From Gonium pectorale (taxonomy: Eukaryota; Chlorophyta; Chlorophyceae; Chlamydomonadales; Volvocaceae), in NCBI GenBank assembly GCA_001584585.1, contig LSYV01000036.1, forward strand, positions 1,117,055 through 1,133,575: DNA of 16,521 bases. Direction: 5' to 3'. Made by a program: the position numbers and the translations under genes. Below, in pieces: positions 1-8,601 of this stretch. The first letter of the stretch is position 1, and every line of letters starts with the position of its first letter. A model generated the notes under the pieces. The model did not search any database and was not told the origin of the DNA. It saw only the letters and a list, made by a program, of their open reading frames with translations.

Positions 1-313
1 GGAACAGCAGGGTATTGAAGCTGCGAGGGCCAAGCGGGAGGGGGCAGTGAATAAGGGGAACGGGTTGGGCGGAGGTCGGGATGGTGGGGGGGGGCNCCCG
101 GGGCGCGGGAGTTGGGGCGAGGGGTGGGTCATGAGGCTGGGAGGGCGTGTGTATGCTGGCGCAAGCCCAGCCCGCGTACTGTCATCCCGTCATCCCATCC
201 GGCGGGAAACGAAGGAGAGGAACACAATATCAAGGAGCACGAGGTGCGGGGTGAGGGGGGCTGTCCATGCGGGGGGGCGGGGCTGGGCTACACACACAAC
301 ATCGTTTCATTTC

Positions 314-354
<41 letters not shown>

Positions 355-3300
355 CGGAGTACGTGCGCGCGCGGGTCCACGTCCCCTGACACCTCCCAGG
401 ACCGCGGCGCACCTCCGTCCCCTCCTCCGCACCCCCGCCTGCCCACGAACCAAGCACGCCCCCGCCGCTGGTGCCCCGCGGCCCGCTCTCCCCTCTTATC
501 TCACTCCAACCCCCGATCCGCACGCCCCCCCCCCACCCACCCAGCACCCACAACGCCAATGCAAACGCCCGCACCCCCGCCTCACCCCAGCGTGGTGGAG
601 TGCCCCTGGCTGAGCGCCGCGCCGATGGCCGCCCCGATGTGGATGAGCGGCCCCTCGGGCCCCACCGGCAGCCCGCTGGCCACCACCAGCCCGCACGACA
701 CAAACTTGACCGCCAGCGTGGCGATGTTGAAAATCTGCGGCACGCAACGGATCCGATTTTATATCGAGCACGTGCGGCGGGCCCCGGGGCGGGGGAGGGG
801 AGGACGTGGAGAGGTTACTCGGTCCTTGGGCAAGCTGAGAAGGGGGGGGAGTGCCCACGAGGGCAGAGAACTCCTTCCAAACTTCAAACCCCCACGAGGG
901 CAGGCGGCAGGGCGGCAGGCCGCAGGGGCTCTCACCACCTACTGCATCCTCCACCTCCGGCTCAGCCCCCATCACCCTGCCGCCCCCGCCCAACCCCCTT
1001 CCCCCCGCCCCCGCCACCGCTCCCGCCTCACGGATCCCGCTCCCGCCCCCACATGATGCCCCAGCACCCACTCTTCCCCCCCTCCGGCCCCGACTGACGG
1101 GACATCCGCTGCTGGCGCCCAGCTCGTCGTTACTCTTTCCCCTTTCCCGTCCACCCCCCTACCCCGCGCGGCACACCCGCCTTTGGCAGCATGCATCCGT
1201 TGAGGTAGGCCATGACCTCGGGCACGCCGCTGCCCTGCGCCTGCGGGGCCCAGCCGATGACTGCGGCGCTGCTGGCGGCCACCAGGCCCACGCTCACGGT
1301 CACCTGGCGGGGGAGGGGTGGGTGAGTAGGATGGCTTGAGAACCGGCGGGAAGGGGGGACTCAGCCAGGCGGGAAGGGGGGATGGGGTGACACAAGGCAG
1401 TTGAGGTTGGGAAATGGAGGTCCGGCATGAACGTGGGGGGTTGAAGGGAAAGGAGAATGAACAACGACGAGCTGGGTGCCAGCAGGTTAAGTCCAGTCCA
1501 GTCCAGTCCAGTCCGGCATGTACAGGGGGGGGGCAACGCGGGGGCGCGGCAGCGGTGCTGCGCGCTCGAGGGAAAAGCAGGGAGCAGCCAAGTACGCACC
1601 AGGCGCCGGGGGGGGACCGTGTCTCCCCGCCCCCCCGGGTGGGGCGGGTTAGGACCACTCATCCCCCGCACCGCATGGTTGCACCGCGCAGCGGAGCGCT
1701 GCGGCTCCCGCCCCGGAGCCGTACCACCCCGAGGGCCGGAGCCCCCGGCTCTGCGCCCCCGTCAAGCGCCTAACCGTCAACCGCCCAACCGCTAACCGAC
1801 CCACGTTGAACAGCCACGCCACCACCACGTTGGTGTTGCCCAGCAGCCAGCGCGTGACGCCGTACTTGAAGCCGGCGAAGAAGGAGATGACCTGCCCGGG
1901 CGCGTGCGGGGGGTGCAGGGGGGAGAAGGGGGGGGAGGGCGGGAATAAGTAAACCGGGACCAGAGATCGTGTCGCTGCACGGGCCAGGCCGAGCCGCTCT
2001 GAGCTGCGGACGGTGGTGGGGAGTGCTGGTGGCGAGGACCAGGGTGGAGGTGGGGGCTTGCACCCCACCATCAATCGCGCGACCTTCCGTCAAGCAGCCG
2101 CCCATGCGGCCCTGCAATCATCGCTCCGCCCGCCCAACGGACCGCCCAAAGCTGCCGATCCCGCCCATGGGCATCGCTCCGCCCGCGCCGCCCTCTGCTC
2201 GAAAACCTTAACTCCTACCAGTACCCCCACCCCCCGCTTTACTTAGTCAGGTCCCGCTACTCTGGCATGGGCGCGCCTTCAGTGCGTTACTCGGTCGTCG
2301 CTCAGCTCGCCCACGGACTGAGTCCCCACCACCACCAACAAGCCACCAAACCCAGTATCCCACCAAGCACAGCAGATGCCCCGTCTCGTCCACCCCGCAC
2401 CGTCCCGACCCGGGCCCCACCACCAGCACCATATCCCCCGCCCGCCCACACCGCTTTCCACACACCCCCTGCCCACACAACACATACAGCAGTACGCCAC
2501 CAGGCCGGTGGAGCATCCTGGACGCGCCTTCCCCCTTCCCCTCCCCATCTCCCCCCGCCGCCATCACCACCACCACCCTTGCCCCCCACCCGCCCACCTA
2601 CCACATACAGCAGGTGCCCACCCTGGGCCCTTTCAACGTCCCCCCCGCAGCCCGCCCGCCCAGGCGGCCCCCTTCCCCTCTCCCTTCCCCCCAACCACGC
2701 ACATCCGGCCCCCCCCGCCGCCCACCCACCACGTAGAGCAGGTGCGCCACCAAGCCGGTGGCCACCCCGATGGATCCCATCATCACCCAGCGGTCCCAGC
2801 TGCGCCGGTGGGGCTGAGAGGACGGGGGGAGGGGGGGAGCGGGGAAACAGAGTTTGGGAGGAGGGCTGAAGGGCGAGGACCCGGCCGTACGGGTGTGCAG
2901 GAGATTCGGAGGCATCCTGACAGGAGGTCAGGCTCGTGAAGGCTGTGCGATCGGTCGCGTGGGGGAGTTGGAGGCGGGCAGGCGGAGGTGAGGCGGAGGT
3001 CAGGCGGGCAAGTCAACCGGAGACGGGATGGGGTGGGGGGCAGCGCCAAGGGGCAATGCAACTGACACGATGACGCCGTGAGGCGTCCCCTGGCAGAGTT
3101 CCGTCTGGCAGCGGTATCCTGCCCCACAGGCCCCGCTGCCTATCCCCCGCACTCCCCGCTCTTCCCCGCACCCCCCGCTCTTCCCCTCGCCCCCCTCCCC
3201 CGAACCTCTACTTGCCCCGCGGTCCCCGCTCCAGGCCCCCCGCGCCCCTCCTCAGCCCCACCTGCCGCGCCAGCCACTTGCGGTAGGTTGCGCTGTTGGG

Positions 3301-4847
3301 CGCCAGGTAGTCTATGCTCTCCACGTTGCTCAGCTTGGCGCGCTCTGGCGGCGGGGCGGTTGGTGGGGGCGATTGTTGGGTTGGGTTGGGTCGGATCGGG
3401 CGGGGTCGAGACGGGGAGCCCGCGGGCCGCGACAGCGGTTTGCACAGCGAAGAGGCGGAGCATGTGGCAGGACGCCACCGCGCCCCTTCCCCTCCCTCCC
3501 CCGAGCCGCACCTCGCGCCGGCCACCGGCCCCTGCCCCCGCAAAGCGCTGGCACCCCGCCGCGCTCCCAAGCCCCCGGCGCCATCGCCTGGCGTCCCGGC
3601 CGAGCGGGCCGTTCCTTGACGACGCGGACGCGGGCGCGGACACAACCCGCAGCCGAACGCGGCCCCGCTCAGGCCTATTCCGACAATTCTCTGGGGCCGG
3701 GGTGGGACCGGCGGCCCGCCCCAGCCCTCGTACGGAGGCGGGGAGCGGGGATACCGGGAGCCAGCCCCTGCGGCCCTGGACGCACATCCTGGCCCATGTG
3801 CCCCACCCTCCCACGAAGTCATCAGCCAGTCTGTCCATACGGACAGAGTTCCCACCTTCCAGCCCCGCCGCTGTCCCCATGTGGGTCCAGCCCCCTTTGC
3901 CCCACCCCAACGCAGCCCCGCCGCGGCCCCTTACCCTGGGGCGTGAAGTGGTGGTTGACGCGGGCGCTCTCCACGTCGTTGCCCCTCTGCGCAGGGGGGG
4001 GGGGCAGAGGATAGGAAGGCGTTCTCGTTAGAGAGAGGCCGGGAACGCATTTCATCCAGATCCGTCAATGGTGGAGAGAGGAAGGTGGGGAGATGGGTGG
4101 GAGGCGCAGCTGGTGGGGCAGCCAGCGGGCGCATCCGTGGGTGTGTGGGGAAGGGGAAGATGCCACCGCTGCAGCCGGCTGGGGGCTGAAGGGCCCTGGT
4201 CACCCGCGCTGCGAGGGGAGGGGGGGCCGCCCTCCCGCCCCGAGGGCACAAGCTGGCGCACAGCTGTGAGCGACAGCATACACACAGCCCGCACAGCGCA
4301 CAGCACACAGTCCAGCTCAGCCCAGTTCACCGGCCCAGCCCAAGCACCCCAGCTTCAAGTTGCCGGGGGTTCTTTTGGGGTGATTCCGGCGCGATAGATA
4401 GTTCACGGCCTGCTGGCTAGGCTGCGGTGCTAGCTACCTCGTAGACATGTGGTCGGCACTCCGTCACGCACAACGTAAAACACAGCGCGCCCGCCCGACT
4501 TCACGAAGACACCACGCCCGAGCTGCGCCCCTCACACACACCCCGCCCCAGCCTGCTCCTTCCCACTGCCGTGGGGCTCTTTCCCCATCGTTTACTCCTT
4601 TAGACCGCCACTGCCATGTGCCCCCCCCCCACACCTTGAATATGGACCGCCATATCCAGCGCCACGTCTCGCCGCCGTCCTCGCCGTCGTCGGCGCCCTC
4701 CTCGTGGCCGCCGCCAGTGCCGCCCACCGTGCGCGCCCGCCGCCCCCGCGGCCCAAGCAGCGGGTCCTCCGCCGCCTCGCCGCCGTCAATGCCGTACGCG
4801 GCGCCGTACACGTCGCCTTCGTACGGCACGCGCGCGTACTCGCGCAT
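1..4847 (-). CDS. CLC-family chloride channel / Cl-/H+ exchanger, partial (C-terminal part off the left edge), 8 exons
   Basis: Membrane protein moving chloride (or another anion, often exchanged for protons) across an endomembrane or plasma membrane. Exons on the minus strand, in order: 4847-4635, 3986-3935, 3344-3262, 2813-2730, 1891-1805, 1303-1181, 734-586, 20-1. All join in phase, giving about 270 residues. Exon 1 is an acidic, Gly-rich cytosolic tail with an EDPLLG stretch. Exons 2-3 give the SNVESIDYL pre-helix segment typical of CLC-7/plant CLC-d-like proteins. Exons 4-5 give the first helices (TGLVAHLLYV, FFAGFKYGVTRWLL). Exon 6 has GSGVPEVMAYLNG, the chloride-binding motif, with Ser (not the nitrate-type Pro) at position 2. 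Exon 7 has GPEGPLIHIG with the gating Glu; Pro replaces the usual Lys/Arg. Spacing between the last two motifs (29 residues) matches the family as I recall it. The start is uncertain: a pyrimidine tract and CAG lie just before ATG 4847, so an upstream exon is possible. CBS domains and the proton glutamate are outside the window. Confidence 0.92.
315..353. repeat. (CA)n microsatellite, about 19.5 units
   Basis: An uninterrupted AC dinucleotide run of 39 nt inside the CLC intron that separates exons 7 and 8. It directly follows the 17-mer TCGTTTCATTTCAACAC, which also occurs at 8001-8017, so the run may have grown at the edge of a dispersed repeat. Confidence 0.97.
735..1180 (-). other. Probable GC-AG intron in the CLC gene
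   Basis: The upstream exon ends ...CTGCCAAAG and is followed by GCGGGTGTG; the downstream exon follows GTGCCGCAG. Joining K to I here (phase 0) keeps the reading frame and gives exactly 29 residues between LNG and GPEGP, the spacing I recall for CLC-7. The nearest GT donor, four bases further on, shifts the frame. GC donors are a known minority class; this assignment is inferred from the frame. Confidence 0.7.
1107..1150 (+). repeat. Dispersed intronic repeat, copy A
   Basis: Begins with CGCTGCTGGCGCCCAGCT and continues CGTCGTT, then a C/T-rich tail. The 18-mer is identical at 8334-8351 and, in opposite orientation with one change, at 1470-1485. It lies antisense inside a CLC intron. Confidence 0.75.
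1441..1485 (-). repeat. Dispersed intronic repeat, copy B
   Basis: Read on the minus strand: CTGCTGGCACCCAGCT, CGTCGTTGTTCA, then TTCTCCTTTCCCTTCAACC. The tail TTCAACC matches copy C rather than copy A, so the shared unit is at least 45 nt. It lies in sense orientation within a CLC intron. Confidence 0.75.
1491..1514. repeat. (GTCCA)4 pentanucleotide microsatellite
   Basis: Four perfect GTCCA units followed by GTCC, in the CLC intron between exons 5 and 6, right beside one copy of the dispersed intronic repeat at 1441-1485. Confidence 0.95.
2301..2323 (+). repeat. Second dispersed intronic motif (GCCCACGGACTGAGT)
   Basis: GCCCACGGACTGAGT at 2309-2323 is identical at 8494-8508. A relative, GCCCAAGGACCGAGTAACC, is on the minus strand at 813-831, and a weaker one is at 7445-7462. 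The preceding CTCAGCT is also shared with the 813-839 copy. All lie in introns of the two neighbouring genes. Confidence 0.7.
2355..2813 (-). repeat. Degenerate tandem array copying the end of CLC exon 4 and its donor site
   Basis: The exon 4 junction, read on the minus strand, is GGCGCACCTGCTCTACGTG then GTGGGTGG (around 2725-2750). Related blocks follow inside the intron at about 2600-2625 (GGGCACCTGCTGTATGTG then GTAGGTGGG), 2481-2515 (CCGGCCTGGTGGCGTACTG then CTGTATGTG) and 2355-2380 (GGCATCTGCTGTGC then TTGGTGGG). The period is about 120-125 bp. None of the extra blocks has a convincing acceptor in front, so they look like decayed duplications of the exon 3' end and donor, not functional exons. 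Confidence 0.6.
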
Positions 4848-5751
4848 GTCTGGGGGCCGGCCAGGCGGGGGTTGAGGAGGAGGGGCAGGGGGCAGGGGTG
4901 GGGAGGAAGTGGAGGGGACGTGTGCGGAGACGGTGTGTGTGGTGGGGGGGGGGGGCGCCAGGCGGTGGTGAGGGGCGGATGAACGGATACGGCTGTACGG
5001 TGTTGCACCTGGCCCAAAGGTCTGCTTCGGTATCAGACGTGTATCGCTGCTCGTTGCAATGAGTCGATGAACGAAGCGCCGGCGTCCGGCGAACAGAAGC
5101 GATGAAGCGTGCCGTGGGCCAGGCCTTCACCCGTCCTTGATACGGGGCTCCTTATCTGAACTAGGATGGTGTTCCTCATCTGCCTGATCAGGAGCTCTGA
5201 CCGCCTGGTGACGGATCGATTCAGGCGCGGCTGTGGCATGAGTACCGTGTTCATGTGCCCGTGTGCAACTGTATGCAACCGTGAGCAACCGTCCGTATGG
5301 GAGGGGCTTGCCACGAACTCACGCGGCCCCGCTGGGCTTGGGGTAGCATCGCGGGGATCCCAGTCATCCCCGGAACCTGCCGGGACACGGATTTGCCTCG
5401 CGCGCTGTACCGGATGCTACAATCGACACTCGAACATTATGCGAAAGTGGGACGTCCAGGAGTTCTGCACACCCCTGCAGGGCTAGCGCCCCGCAATTCA
5501 CGCCTGTCTTACAGCGCAGTTGCCCCACCTGTAAAGGTCAGCGCATCTGCGCCAGAGGATGCCATCGTCTCCAGCGACTCCCGGACCCAAATGTATGTGA
5601 AGGCGGGTCTGATCAAGCTAGCACCATCATCATGCCATTTTGCATCCTAAATAGGTAGGGGAAATTGTCCCAGCGTTTTGCCGGGGAGCCTTCCTCGCCC
5701 CACGCTAAAATTTCAAGCTAAAGAAGGGCGCGACATTAACCGGGTAACAAC
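4848..5751. promoter_or_regulatory. Divergent intergenic region between the CLC gene and the small protein gene
   Basis: No gene is recognised here. The two flanking genes start outward from this stretch, so it should hold both promoters and perhaps 5' untranslated exons. The part next to the CLC start (4850-4975) is a strong pyrimidine tract on the minus strand ending CCCCCAG, like an intron 3' end. From about 5000 to 5750 GC drops relative to the rest of the window. Three imperfect 10-bp units (TGCAACTGTA, TGCAACCGTG, AGCAACCGTC) occur around 5262-5291. I found no convincing TATA box. Confidence 0.5.
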
Positions 5752-8601
5752 ATGGCTTCCGGTTGCGATGGATTCGTGTCTGTTGCGCAAGGTCTTCGGC
5801 GCCACAGCAGCTCGTAAGTGGAAAACTCTGCTTAATACAATACGGTATAACTGTAAGCAAGTGGGGAATGGGGAGAGGCCCAAGGAAGAGTGTCGTGCGA
5901 CTTTACGAGCAGAGCAGTGGCTTGCTTTTGCGAGGCGCCCTCATGCCTTTGGCATGCGCCATTAGCGTATACACATAATCGCGCACTTGCGACTTCATCA
6001 CAAACTCGCTTCCCCTCCTCTTGTCGCGGTTCCAGCATGGACGAGGAGCCTCCCTTCAACCTCGCCCTTAATGTCTATAAAGGCCCCGCCTCGATCCCGC
6101 ACGCAAGTGCCGAGGTGTTCGGTGCTTTCTTCCTTGCGACAAATGTAAGCTCTGAGCGGATCTATTGGCTCGCGGCAGCCCCAATTCTTGCCTTAAGCTG
6201 CCGATTCAATCTGCTGGCGATGGCTCGCTGATACGCGGTGGTCTCTTCTCGCTCATGGCGGCTTGCACCCGCAGACCGCCCTCCTAGCCCACATGTTCCC
6301 CGGAAAGCTCTTCGGCTCGGAGCTGCATGTCCGGAAATGGGAGTAAGTACGCGCGATGCCGCAAGCACCCCCGGGCGCATGGCCCCTAGACCAGAATTCC
6401 ACCTCAACCCAACACCCCAAACGCCCCCAACCCCCTAACCCCGCGCAGCCCCGACTACATTGCCTCGTGCTGCAACGAGCAGGGCATGCGGCGGGAAGCG
6501 CTCGCGGGCAAGAAGCCCCACATGTGGCTGGTGGGTACTGGGTATGGTGGTTGCACGTCTTTCGCGCGTCGTGCCTTCCGCGTCGGATCTAGAAGCCTCT
6601 AAGCTTACGGGGCGGGGAAGGCCGATTGGCAGACCGGGAAATTCGGTCATGCAGGATGTCCGACGTGCGTACAGTTCGTCTCGGTGTCAGGGAGGGTTGA
6701 GAGGGCACAGCGTGTTCCCAACCCGGTGGGCGGCCGAGCGGTTTCCCATGTCGGCCGCGACCCCTCCCCATGGCGTCATGAGCTCTCCTGCGTCTATCGG
6801 CCCCGTGTTTGCGGCCGGCTGGGTGCCGTGCCCTAATCCAATTTTGCGGCTTGTGATCCCGCAGACCACAGCAGACAAGTGCCAAGCCACCCCAGCCCGA
6901 TTCGCAACGCTACCTCCTCTCCCTCCGTCGTCTGACACAGATCCCTCTCGTCCACAGTTGCCGCTCCCCAACGCCCGGCCCCGCCCAATGGGCCGCGTCC
7001 CCGGCGAAAATGCTTCCGGACCCCCCAGCTCCCTCCCTCCCCGCCCATGAGAGGGCACGCGTCTATGGCCTCTTTCGCGAAGAGTGCTTCCCAACCAATG
7101 TCCCCCCAATCTCCACTCCACTCCCTCCACTCCCCTCCCCCCATGCTCCTCCCCCCATCCCGCCACGCCCGCTTGCGCAGCTGGGCGGCGGGCCACGGCT
7201 GGTGAACGACAGCTGGGAGCGCATGTGGTGGGACAACCTGCACTGGAAGCGGTGAGCGAGCGGGCGGCACGGGGAGGGGGGAGCGGCGGGGGACCGGCGG
7301 AGGGAGTTTGGGAGAAAGCGGGAGGGAGGAAGCGGGGGGCGAGCGGCATGGAGCGGGGGGAAGGGAGGCGGGAGCGGCGGGGAGGGGGGTGTTGGGGAGA
7401 AGACCGGAGGACAAAAGCGGTAGGCGAGCGGCATGGGAGGGGGATCACTCGGTCCGTGAGATGGGGAAGGTCAGGCGGAGGCGGTGGGAGAGGACGGGAG
7501 GGTGGGAGGACAGGAGGGGCGGGACATACGCGGATTGCCCAGGGGAGAGGGGGCATCCCCGGCGTGGTGCGGCGGGAGGGCAGGGGGGCACGATGGGGGC
7601 ACGGCGTTCGTCGGGCCGCGGGCGCGGGCGTGTAAGACGGGAAAAGGCTTAGCCGCGGATGACACAGGAGCGTCTTACAGGACGCCGCTGTGGGGCGTCC
7701 GCTGTGGGGCGTCCGCTGTGGGGCGTCCGCACGCGTCCGCTTGCGGCGGGGAGATGTCGCCGGGAGTGCGCCGACGGTGAATATTCTTTGTAGATGCGAG
7801 TCGGAGGTTTTGGAGAGGAGGCAGACGGCGCGCATGCCGGCTGCGAGGATCAACCGTGGTATGCATGCAATGTGACCCACTTCCGCTGCTCGTCCGTGAG
7901 GAAGTGGGTCATTGCATGCCCACGCCCTTCTCCGCACACACCCCTTGGAGCTGGGTCCTACCACGACACCTTCACTTTCGCGCTTACGCTCGCGTATGCG
8001 TCGTTTCATTTCAACACCCCCTGCCCCGCCCTTCTGCGGTTCGGCGCCCCTTGTGCGCGACTCGTTTCCCTCCTTTGCTTACCCCGCGCAGCCCCGCGCA
8101 GCATGTGCCGGACCCCGCATCCAGCGGCTGGTCTCAAGCGGGCCCTTTCCCTGGCTCTAGCACCTCTGATACTCTCGTAGATTGCCTCGTCTCGCGTTTG
8201 GGTGTCGGGGCTGCACCAATGTGTAGTCACACTGCCGACCTCTTGTGTGTCACATGTCTGGCCTGTGGAGCGTTGCTGATGTGCGGGTCCCCGCTCGCCG
8301 TCGGCCCCCCCCTATCCCCCCCATCGAGGCAAACGCTGCTGGCGCCCAGCTGGTTCGTCGAGCTTACCCTTTCTCCTTCAACCTCCCCCCTCCCTCCTAC
8401 CGAGAATGCCTCCCAACTGGCTTTCCCTCCCGACGCTGCTCTCGCATGCACGGGCCTACGCTTCTCCGCTCAACAGTCATCATTCGGCTATGTGCCCACG
8501 GACTGAGTAACCCTTCCCCTCCCTTATCCCCCCCCCGCCTACGCAGGTGGAAGGTCCCCCGCACGGGCCCGGCCTTCCCCCAGGACATGTACTGGCAGTA
8601 G
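5752..8601 (+). CDS. Small Trp-rich protein with one hydrophobic helix, unknown function, 6 exons
   Basis: I do not recognise this family. Exons: 5752-5813, 6036-6144, 6275-6342, 6449-6530, 7181-7251, 8547-8601 (TAG). All donors are GT (GTAAGT, GTAAGC, GTAAGT, GTGGGT, GTGAGC), all acceptors CAG with pyrimidine tracts, and all junctions keep frame, giving 148 residues. Residues 1-21 (MASGCDGFVSVAQGLRRHSS and one split Ser) resemble a mitochondrial presequence. Residues 48-65 form a hydrophobic helix (VFGAFFLATNTALLAHMF) split by an intron. A Cys-Cys pair follows at 87-88, then a Trp-rich tail (SWERMWWDNLHWKRWKVP) ending DMYWQ. Size, single helix and Trp-rich tail recall supernumerary subunits of respiratory complexes; that is inference only. 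Start choice: ATG 5752 sits in an AACAACATGG context and splices in frame; ATG 6037 (127 residues) is the alternative if the first intron is in the 5' UTR. Confidence 0.65.
7687..7728. repeat. 14-bp tandem repeat, three perfect copies
   Basis: GCTGTGGGGCGTCC occurs three times head to tail at 7687, 7701 and 7715 with no mismatch, preceded by GGACGCC and followed by GCACGCGTCC. It lies in the long last intron of the small protein gene. Confidence 0.95.
7863..7919 (+). repeat. Intronic hairpin: 20-bp stem, 15-nt loop
   Basis: GCATGCAA (7863-7870) pairs with TTGCATGC (7912-7919), and TGACCCACTTCC (7873-7884) pairs with GGAAGTGGGTCA (7900-7911), leaving only a two-base TG bulge. The loop is 7885-7899. 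The pairing is perfect apart from the bulge, so this is a recent or maintained palindrome. It is short for a plant-type microRNA precursor and could instead be a transposon end or stem-loop. Confidence 0.85.
8334..8391 (+). repeat. Dispersed intronic repeat, copy C
   Basis: CGCTGCTGGCGCCCAGCT is followed by a GTTCGTCG stretch and TTTCTCCTTCAACCTCCCC. It lies in sense orientation in the last intron of the small plus-strand gene, upstream of a second shared motif at 8494-8508. Confidence 0.75.

Larger units (their letters stand above)
7252..8546 (+). other. Long repeat-laden last intron of the small protein gene
   Basis: At 1295 nt it is by far the longest intron seen here. It begins with about 350 nt of almost pure G/A sequence on the plus strand with many runs of four or more G. 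Then come a 14-bp triplicate, a perfect-armed hairpin and two dispersed motifs shared with CLC introns. I see no exon inside. The mixture suggests inserted mobile sequence. Confidence 0.6.

Noticed and set aside
112..1056. 314-codon plus-strand open frame through the CA repeat
   Set aside because: It lies antisense to CLC exon 7 and its introns and encodes Thr-His runs from the microsatellite; not a gene.
4850..5131. Coding upstream exon of the CLC gene
   Set aside because: The phase fits but the donor is weak (GTGAAG) and the peptide has no CLC similarity; kept only as a possibility, not annotated.
6076..6081. TATAAA box
   Set aside because: It falls inside coding sequence (Tyr-Lys codons) of the small protein gene, and the exon around it reads on in frame, so chance is the simpler explanation.
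6687..8009. 440-codon minus-strand open frame
   Set aside because: It runs antisense through three introns and two exons of the small gene, is dominated by Pro/Arg/Ser low complexity, and has no recognisable domain; it is an effect of high GC lowering stop frequency.
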